DNA of 11,297 bases from Planctomycetaceae bacterium (GTDB taxonomy: Bacteria > Planctomycetota > Planctomycetia > Pirellulales > Thermoguttaceae): NCBI GenBank assembly GCA_009783865.1, contig WRCR01000089.1, positions 1-11,297 of the forward strand, given 5' to 3'. The notes under the pieces were generated by a model. The model did not search any database. It was not told the DNA's origin and saw only the letters and a list, made by a program, of their open reading frames with translations. Below, piece by piece: positions 6,095 through 11,297 of this stretch. How positions within the stretch are numbered: the first letter of the stretch is position 1; each line of letters opens with the position of its first letter. Position numbers and translations under genes: made by a program.

Positions 6095-8239
6095 TCAATC
6101 TTTCTTTTCGGAAACGCTGTTGAAACGAACTTCGTACATTTTGTATCCGATTTCCCGTATTTTTTCAATGGTCTCCGGATACGGCGTGTCGCAAACATCA
6201 AGAAAACCGTTTTGGAAATTCTCGCCGTCAAAGCGTCCCGTTGCCGCTTGGTCAGCATATTGATGCCAGTGAACACCGATGAAATTCGGATGACGCAACG
6301 CCGATTCTACATAACGGTAATACGCTTCGCCCCGCGCCTTTTGATTTTCTACCTGCACAAGCGTCGGATGAAACAAACCCCGGTCAAGCGCGCCGAAATG
6401 AAACTCGCCGATGATGACCGGTTTGTCAATCCCATCCGGCAGTTTGAAATTATCAAGCGTGTGAGTATAAATGTTATAACTGATAATGTCGCTATACTTT
6501 GCGGCAATATCAAGGAACGGTGCCATGTTTCCGGCAAAGCGGCAGCCCATATAAAGTTTGTGCGGCGCGGCTTTCTTGAATTCATCACGGATATTCTTGT
6601 AATACTCCTCCGCAATGGCACGGGAAAATTCTTGGCAATCCGCATCTGCCGCCGCATCAGGCGGTTCTTGTTTTCGCAGTAAGTCATCCCAATTTGTATA
6701 TCGGGACTTCCACGCCTCATTCAACTTTTCGATGCTGCTGTATTTCTCTTTGAGCCGGCGTGCAAATTCAATCTTCGCCGGTTGACTTGCCGGTGACGAA
6801 AGCGTCCATTTCGCAAGGTCAGCCGGACCGCCCCAAGCAATTTCGTTGTCCACGAAATAGCCGAAACACCAAGGGTCGTCTATCTGTTCTTTCCGTTCAA
6901 GCAGTTGACGGCGCAAATCAGTTCGGAACTCCGGGTGAAAAGGGTCGTTAAACTTCCACCATGCATCCCGCGAACCTTCGATGAACGGCGACTTGAGTTC
7001 AAACCGGTCAGTGTAAGGCGTTTTCCTCGCAAGACAAATTTGAAGGTCGCTGCAATTACCGATGGTATTCATTCCCCAACTTCGGAGCCGCCGATGAGAC
7101 ATATCGCTGTACTTACTCCGCCAGTCCTTGCCGTATTTTCGATAAGCATTAGCGGCGGAGAAATCGTAAGTCCGTTTGATATTTCGTTTTACATAATACA
7201 GAAACAGCGAATTGTCGTACGTTTCATAAAACGGTGCGAATTCCGTTCCCGATGCCGGAAGTTCCTTAAAATAGAATTCGCGGTCATCAAGCGGAGTCAC
7301 AGCACAAGACGGTGTGACCCGCACCGGACCGTGCGACCACCAAAGACATCCTTCGGGGTCGACGAACCACCATTTTTCATTGATTTTCTTGACGTAAAAA
7401 TGACCGGTCGCCTCTTGCCGCGGTCCTTTAGTCCAGCCGCCGTATTGATTCCAATCGGCAGGACCGCGGTGAGCATCCAAATCGGCAAGTTCTTTGTCAA
7501 GCGATTTACTCATATCGGCATCGGTACGGGTTTTGCCTTGCCATTCCGCATGAATGAATTGTCCGTACTTGTCGATAAACGGAAAAAACTTCTCCGCAGA
7601 ATAATTGACGAAAGCCGGAAGTGTTTCCGTTTTTTCTACGTCTTTTTTCAGTACAGCAAGGGCTTCGATACGGGTAATTTTGAAAGTCCGCGCTATCTTG
7701 TTCTGATACATTGCAAAGACGATTTGTTTCACGGTACCGGCAAGCGGGGCGGCAGCGTCAACTATCTGCGGCGGTCGGCTTCGCCGTTTGGTATCGCCGG
7801 GATAACCGCGGATTCCCTTCAATTTTCGGATAACTTCCGGCTGCAGCGGTGAGTCCGTTAGAACCAATGAAACGTCCGAGCGGACTTTTTGAGCAGCATC
7901 GATGTCGATATACGGCTGACTGGAAAATGCACCGTCCGGTCTTTGCGGCAGGAAACGCAGGTAAAACCGCACTAATTCTTTGCCGAGGTTTTCTGCTTCA
8001 ATGACCAGATGCGGATACTTCGCCGCATTCCATTCGGTATTAAGAACGAAGTTAGGCCACTCCCCCGTAGTTGATTGACGGCACACGAGCGTACCGTTTT
8101 CGAGCCGGACATCAACGCCGTTGACTTGGACGTCTTCGATTTTGAAGCGGTCAGAGGGAAAAAGGACTTGTGAATCCTGTGCGGACACACACAACGGAAA
8201 AGCGGCTAATGTAAACAGGACAGCAAGGACGACTCTCAT
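6095..8239 (-). CDS. Exported GH50-like (beta-agarase-like) glycoside hydrolase
   Basis: 714 residues from ATG 8239, with AAAGAG upstream. Signal peptide 1-20, cleavage about VSA/Q. Residues 25-200 are a beta-rich, carbohydrate-binding-module-like domain; residues 260-705 form the clan GH-A (TIM-barrel) catalytic domain. Diagnostic segments are WWFVDPEGCLWWSHG (290-304), WGMNTIGN (388-395), GYFVDNEIAWGG (460-471, acid/base E466), IIGEFHFGALDRGLF (609-623, nucleophile E612) and the substrate-cleft stretch VHWHQYADQAATGRFDGEN (656-674). The EFHFGALDRG context fits GH50, whose members cleave beta-1,4 bonds of agarose. Planctomycete homologues may act on other galactans, so the substrate is open. 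Periplasmic or secreted. It lies between the prepilin-like and STN-like genes. Confidence 0.8.
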   Translation of the reverse strand: MRVVLAVLFTLAAFPLCVSAQDSQVLFPSDRFKIEDVQVNGVDVRLENGTLVCRQSTTGEWPNFVLNTEWNAAKYPHLVIEAENLGKELVRFYLRFLPQRPDGAFSSQPYIDIDAAQKVRSDVSLVLTDSPLQPEVIRKLKGIRGYPGDTKRRSRPPQIVDAAAPLAGTVKQIVFAMYQNKIARTFKITRIEALAVLKKDVEKTETLPAFVNYSAEKFFPFIDKYGQFIHAEWQGKTRTDADMSKSLDKELADLDAHRGPADWNQYGGWTKGPRQEATGHFYVKKINEKWWFVDPEGCLWWSHGPVRVTPSCAVTPLDDREFYFKELPASGTEFAPFYETYDNSLFLYYVKRNIKRTYDFSAANAYRKYGKDWRSKYSDMSHRRLRSWGMNTIGNCSDLQICLARKTPYTDRFELKSPFIEGSRDAWWKFNDPFHPEFRTDLRRQLLERKEQIDDPWCFGYFVDNEIAWGGPADLAKWTLSSPASQPAKIEFARRLKEKYSSIEKLNEAWKSRYTNWDDLLRKQEPPDAAADADCQEFSRAIAEEYYKNIRDEFKKAAPHKLYMGCRFAGNMAPFLDIAAKYSDIISYNIYTHTLDNFKLPDGIDKPVIIGEFHFGALDRGLFHPTLVQVENQKARGEAYYRYVESALRHPNFIGVHWHQYADQAATGRFDGENFQNGFLDVCDTPYPETIEKIREIGYKMYEVRFNSVSEKKD

Positions 8240-8296
8240 GTTGAACTCTTTCGATAAAGGGTTTTGAAGGGAGGAACAATTAAATCAATGCAGATT

Positions 8297-8302
8297 ATTA
8301 TA
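8297..8302 (-). promoter_or_regulatory. -10 box before the GH50-like gene
   Basis: Minus-strand TATAAT lies directly after the TGA stop of the DUF1559 gene (8307-8305), predicting a transcript start near 8290 and a 50-nt leader. No good -35 is visible at the right distance (GGTGAA with a 17-bp spacer). It would allow the hydrolase to be transcribed apart from the prepilin-like gene. Confidence 0.35.
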
Positions 8303-8304
8303 CA

Positions 8305-9519
8305 TCAAAGCGAAGTTGATTCACCCTGCTGCGGTGTAATGGAAGCACCCCAAACGCCGAATTCGCTTTCCGCCAAACTTCCGATTGCCTGCCAACCGGT
8401 ACCGGTAGCCCCGTATGCCGCTTGATTGCCGCAGTTAATGGTATCCGAAACAAACTTGACGCTGCCGTCAAGCATTCCCACGATTATGCCTCCGCTGTGA
8501 TAACTTGACGGCGGCAAAATACTGTAATTAGTAAGATTAAGGTCCTGTGAGAAAGAAGGTCCATTCGGCGGTATCGCCGCTGAAAAAGCAGTATAAAAAA
8601 TTTGCCGGTCAGCCCAGCGCGAACCCCGAAGAGGATAGGTGTGAGCCGTATTGGCAGAACCGATAAATCTCTTGTTAGCCCTATCCCAATAGGTATTTAC
8701 TAATACCAGCGGATTCGTCCACGGAGCAATCATTGCAACACTTCCCAAAGTGTTTGCCGCAATCGGTCTGATTGCTTCTGAAACACCCATTGTGTTGCTG
8801 GTGCCGTCCGTAATGTAGGCAAAGTCCCGCCATGCCCCTGCCATGAACACGCACCGCGCATTGTCGGCAGGGACAATGTTGGACGATGTTTGCGGTCTGT
8901 CGGCATTAGCAAAATAGTAATTCACTTTACCTGCTGTTTTAGTGCCGGCGGTAACTGAACTTGAACCCGCAATGTTGATGGGGTCATCTGCCCAATTTGC
9001 TTCACTGGGACAGCGGAACACATCCGGTGATTTTTCCCAGCAGGAATCGTTGTTAGCGTCCCACGGACCGAAGGCAGAATTTATGCACAACTCGTAAAGA
9101 GGCGTATTTTCCAAGAATGGACAAAGAGTTACGCGGATATTAATTCTATCGCGGTTGGCAGTATTGGTGTAGTTTTTCGGAGTCCCCCAAGCGAGACACG
9201 GTAATGCTCCTTGAACATCGTGATAATTGTGAAGCGCAAGCGTAATTTGTTTGACTTTATTCGTACATTGCATTCTTCTAGCGGCCTCGCGGGCTGCCTG
9301 AACTGCGGGTAATAGAAGAGCAATCAATACACCTATGATTGCGATGACTACGAGAAGTTCAACGAGAGTGAAGGCGGATAATAGCCGCCGATGACTATCG
9401 GCGGTCCGGCGATAGTCATCGCCGGCTATTAATTCATCTCCCCCCCTCGAATTACCTAAATCATTATTTTCCGTGACAACGGAAACAATAGCACTAGCGG
9501 ACGTCATAAAGTTTAGCAT
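8305..9519 (-). CDS. DUF1559 prepilin-like protein with unusually long leader
   Basis: 404 residues from ATG 9519, chosen because AAGGAG (9532-9527) lies seven bases upstream; the frame is open to 9582 but without a ribosome site. The type IV prepilin N-terminus is FTLVELLVVIAIIGVLIALLLPAVQAAREAARR (positions 50-82, given by its start FTLVELLVV and end QAAREAARR), with glutamate E54 at +5. The predicted peptidase cut is A49/F50: Ala replaces the usual Gly at -1. The leader has 49 residues against the common 5-25, and residues 30-47 are encoded by a nested palindrome. The C-terminal HSGGIIVGMLDG is the H-x9-DG signature of the planctomycete DUF1559 family. Inner-membrane anchored pseudopilin-like protein, function unknown, present in many paralogues in these bacteria. 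Confidence 0.9.
   Translation of the reverse strand: MLNFMTSASAIVSVVTENNDLGNSRGGDELIAGDDYRRTADSHRRLLSAFTLVELLVVIAIIGVLIALLLPAVQAAREAARRMQCTNKVKQITLALHNYHDVQGALPCLAWGTPKNYTNTANRDRINIRVTLCPFLENTPLYELCINSAFGPWDANNDSCWEKSPDVFRCPSEANWADDPINIAGSSSVTAGTKTAGKVNYYFANADRPQTSSNIVPADNARCVFMAGAWRDFAYITDGTSNTMGVSEAIRPIAANTLGSVAMIAPWTNPLVLVNTYWDRANKRFIGSANTAHTYPLRGSRWADRQIFYTAFSAAIPPNGPSFSQDLNLTNYSILPPSSYHSGGIIVGMLDGSVKFVSDTINCGNQAAYGATGTGWQAIGSLAESEFGVWGASITPQQGESTSL
9379..9431. repeat. 53-bp nested palindrome (REP/MITE-like) inside the prepilin leader
   Basis: Two 26-bp arms (9379-9404 and 9406-9431) around a single central T pair at 24 of 26 positions. Each arm also contains its own perfect hairpin: CCGCCGAT-GACT-ATCGGCGG (9385-9404) and CCGGCGAT-AGTC-ATCGCCGG (9406-9425). 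The only two mismatches of the long hairpin are the same base pair that covaries (C-G versus G-C) between the two small hairpins. It lies in frame in the DUF1559 leader. Confidence 0.85.
9440..9446 (-). repeat. G7 tract in the prepilin leader coding sequence
   Basis: Seven C on the plus strand (seven G in the coding sense) span codons 25-27 of the DUF1559 gene (Arg-Gly-Gly), eight bases from the nested palindrome. Slippage by one base would shift the frame ahead of the FTLVEL core. Confidence 0.6.
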
Positions 9520-9549
9520 TTGAAAACTCCTTACAAAAAGTTTAACCCA

Positions 9550-9564
9550 GCCGCTATAAGCGGC
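9550..9564. repeat. Short inverted repeat in the DUF1559 5' leader
   Basis: GCCGCT-ATA-AGCGGC forms a 6-bp stem with a 3-nt loop, 18 bases upstream of the DUF1559 SD site. Significance unknown. Confidence 0.3.
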
Positions 9565-9587
9565 GATTTTAGGAAAAAGCAATCTCT

Positions 9588-9601
9588 ACAATGTACATTG
9601 T
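9588..9601. promoter_or_regulatory. Perfect 14-bp palindrome, operator candidate
   Basis: ACAATGT/ACATTGT is a gapless perfect palindrome in the intergenic region between the divergent DUF1559 and ceramidase-like genes, about 70 bases before the former's start. It overlaps where a minus-strand -10 would fall, downstream of a TTGCAT at 9624-9619. Dimeric regulators bind such sites; which one is unknown. The rest of the 215-bp region shows only a 7-bp inverted repeat, CTATGCT (9641-9647) and AGCATAG (9686-9692). Confidence 0.4.
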
Positions 9602-9734
9602 CCTTACTTTCTGCAAAAATGCAAGAGAAAAACTAAAAAACTATGCTAACTCTTGCCAACTTGCGGAAAAACGGTTATCGTATACAGCATAGATGATTCG
9701 TTTATCAATCCGCAACGCAATTTTGAAGGTCGAA

Positions 9735-11177
9735 ATGAGTAAAAATAACGTATTTTTGTGGTGCTTATGCATCGCTGCTCCGGTTTTTTGGTTCTTGCTC
9801 TTTTTTGCTGCCTCGGCATCGGCGCAATCCTTTCAAGCAGGAGCATTTGCCGTTGACATCACACCGATAAAACTGCCGGTCATCGTCAACGGCGGTTTTT
9901 TTCCCCGAACCTTTGAAACGGTCAACGACCCGCTGCACGCCCGCTGTCTGGTTCTCGATGACGGTACGGAACGCATTGCACTGGCAGTTGTCGATAACTG
10001 TATGCTTCCGCTGTCACTGGTCGAAGAAACAAAACGTCTCATCGAAAACGAAACGAAAATTCGCCGAGACCGTATAATGATTTCCGCTACGCATTGTCAC
10101 TCGGCACCGTCTTTGATTTTTACCCGAATAACGCCCGCCGATGCTGACTATGCCGCTTGGCTGCCGAAGAAAATTGCCGAAGGCGTTGCCGCCGCTGTGA
10201 AGAACCTTGCTCCCGCCAAAATCGGCTGGGCAGTCGGAAATGACCCTAACAACGTGTTCTGCCGCCGCTTTCTGATGAAAGAAGGCACCGCAACTACGAA
10301 TCCATTCGGCGGTAAATCGAATGACCGCGCCATGATGAATCCGGGACACGCCAATCCCAACAAGATTGCCCGCACTGGTCCGGTCGATACTGCGGTGTCG
10401 GTTTTGTCCGTCGTTTCAAAGGACGATAAGCCAATCGCAGTGTTTGCCAATTACTCGACTCATTACACCGGAGTATCGGGAAATGTTCTTTCCGGCGATT
10501 ACTTCGCTGTCTTTGCTGCCCGGATTAAAGACAAAATCGCAGAGAAGATTGGTGCCGAAAATGTTCCCGACTCATTTGTCGGTATAATGTCAAACGGCAC
10601 CAGCGGCGATGCTAATTGTATTGATGTTTTTAATCCAAATCGGAAGTTTGATTACAAGAGTGTCGGCGAGGACACTGCGCAAGCCGCTATGGATGTTTGG
10701 GTTAACATTCAACACTTTGATTGGGTTCCGCTCAAAATGATAGAGAAGCGGATTACCTTCAATAACCGGGTTCCTACACCGGAAGAGGTTCAAGCCGCTA
10801 AAGCTCACATAGCGGCACTGCCGGACGGCAAACACAAAACGGTGAATGATATTTATGCGCAAACTACCATAACGATGGATGGTTTTCCGAAGACATCGGA
10901 GATTCCGCTTCAAGCGATTCGGATTGGTGAACTTGGCATAACGGCATTGCCCGGCGAGATTTACGGCATAACCGGTTTGGAAATCAAGGCGCGGAGTCCG
11001 TTTGCTCCGACTTTCAACGTTAGTTTGGCGAATGCTTGTTTCGGTTATATTGTGCCGGAGGAGCAGCATCGTCTCGGCGGCTACAACACGTGGAGAACGC
11101 AGACGAGTCATCTCGAAGTTGGTGCTGAAGCAGTGATACGGCAAACCGTCGTTGAGATGCTGAATGAACTGCGTTAA
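9735..11177 (+). CDS. Exported neutral/alkaline ceramidase-family hydrolase
   Basis: 480 residues from ATG 9735, preceded by GAAGGT; a 14-residue extension to 9693 would bury the signal peptide and is rejected. Signal peptide 1-30 (FLWCLCIAAPVFWFLLFFAASASA, cleavage before Q31). The sequence matches the catalytic domain of neutral ceramidases: AGAFAVDITP (35-44), zinc site ATHCHSAP (118-125, H120 and H122), NYSTHYTG (239-246, H243), a possible nucleophile segment MSNGTSGDAN (285-294), LPGEIYGITGLE (405-416, E408) and GYIVPEEQHRLGGYNT (437-452, Y438). Length is about 200 residues below classical enzymes, which carry a C-terminal Ig-like domain absent here. True ceramidase activity is unproven; planctomycetes carry many such paralogues and some may cleave other amides. 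Periplasmic or secreted, divergent from the prepilin-like gene. Confidence 0.85.
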   Translation: MSKNNVFLWCLCIAAPVFWFLLFFAASASAQSFQAGAFAVDITPIKLPVIVNGGFFPRTFETVNDPLHARCLVLDDGTERIALAVVDNCMLPLSLVEETKRLIENETKIRRDRIMISATHCHSAPSLIFTRITPADADYAAWLPKKIAEGVAAAVKNLAPAKIGWAVGNDPNNVFCRRFLMKEGTATTNPFGGKSNDRAMMNPGHANPNKIARTGPVDTAVSVLSVVSKDDKPIAVFANYSTHYTGVSGNVLSGDYFAVFAARIKDKIAEKIGAENVPDSFVGIMSNGTSGDANCIDVFNPNRKFDYKSVGEDTAQAAMDVWVNIQHFDWVPLKMIEKRITFNNRVPTPEEVQAAKAHIAALPDGKHKTVNDIYAQTTITMDGFPKTSEIPLQAIRIGELGITALPGEIYGITGLEIKARSPFAPTFNVSLANACFGYIVPEEQHRLGGYNTWRTQTSHLEVGAEAVIRQTVVEMLNELR

Positions 11178-11244
11178 GGTTTTCGCCGAAAAGTGCTGTG
11201 TCGTTATTTTCGTTATTGGTCTTCCGTCCATCGTGTGAAATTGT

Positions 11245-11250
11245 TATACT
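11245..11250 (+). promoter_or_regulatory. -10 box candidate before the right-edge gene
   Basis: TATACT lies 33 bases before ATG 11283 in the 105-bp gap after the ceramidase-like gene. No convincing -35 is visible. The gap holds no terminator with a T tract, so read-through from the upstream gene is possible. Confidence 0.3.
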
Positions 11251-11282
11251 TTTTCCAGAAGTATTCATTCATGGAGGAAGTT

Positions 11283-11297
11283 ATGAAATCACGTCCA
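11283..11297 (+). CDS. Start of a gene cut by the right edge
   Basis: ATG 11283 is preceded at five bases by GGAGG (11273-11277), the strongest ribosome site in the window. Only MKSRP is visible, so no function can be given. An in-frame ATG at 11271 overlaps the SD and is a less likely start. Confidence 0.55.

Noticed and set aside
6905..7852. Plus-strand 315-residue frame inside the hydrolase gene
   Set aside because: Shadow of the GH50-like coding sequence, whose catalytic motifs run through the same region on the minus strand.
9641..9692. CTATGCT/AGCATAG inverted repeat with 38-bp spacing as an insertion-element end pair
   Set aside because: Seven bp is too short, there is no gene between the repeats and no target duplication is seen.

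Overview
The window looks like a piece of a planctomycete chromosome (Planctomycetota, probably near Pirellulales/Thermoguttaceae). The evidence is the gene content: a DUF1559 prepilin-like protein with an H-x9-DG signature, a stand-alone STN/secretin-N-like exported protein, a ceramidase-family exported hydrolase, and a TIM-barrel isomerase opening with an LSGFADE strand. Base composition looks balanced, and many starts lack a clear Shine-Dalgarno (SD) site. The taxonomic assignment is inference from gene families, not from a marker tree.

Layout, left to right. (1) Positions 1-669, minus strand: the first 223 residues of an exported protein that runs off the left edge; its -10 box is so close to the start that the mRNA may be leaderless. 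(2) 670-926: divergent intergenic region with promoters and a 5'-leader hairpin. (3) 927-1283, plus: an extremely acidic low-complexity protein with regularly spaced aromatic residues. (4) 1448-4342, plus: sugar phosphate isomerase/epimerase, ribosome recycling factor (frr) and an AAA/ABC-type ATPase, close together and probably one transcript. (5) 4343-5304, plus: AT-rich leader, then a two-gene unit of unknown function: a glycine-rich, probably membrane-inserting 175-residue protein and a 55-residue Cys-rich protein joined by a TAATG overlap. (6) 9519-5314, minus: DUF1559 prepilin-like protein, a large exported GH50-like (beta-agarase-like) glycoside hydrolase, and the STN-like exported protein, read in that order. 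(7) 9735-11177, plus, divergent from the pilin-like gene: ceramidase-like exported hydrolase. (8) 11283 to the right edge: the first five codons of another gene with a strong ribosome binding site.

Functionally the window divides into a housekeeping stretch (frr and neighbours) and a surface or secretion stretch: pilin-like protein, polysaccharide hydrolase, secretin-N-like domain protein and ceramidase-like enzyme, all with signal or prepilin sequences. The most unusual structure is a 53-bp nested palindrome read in frame inside the long prepilin leader of the DUF1559 gene. Each half is itself a perfect hairpin, and the two halves differ by one covarying base pair. Other points worth a second look are a repeated promoter module (G7 tract plus a near-identical 17-bp spacer) before genes 3 and 4, three G7/C7 tracts, an SD-masking hairpin before the glycine-rich gene, and the unrecognised small-gene pair.
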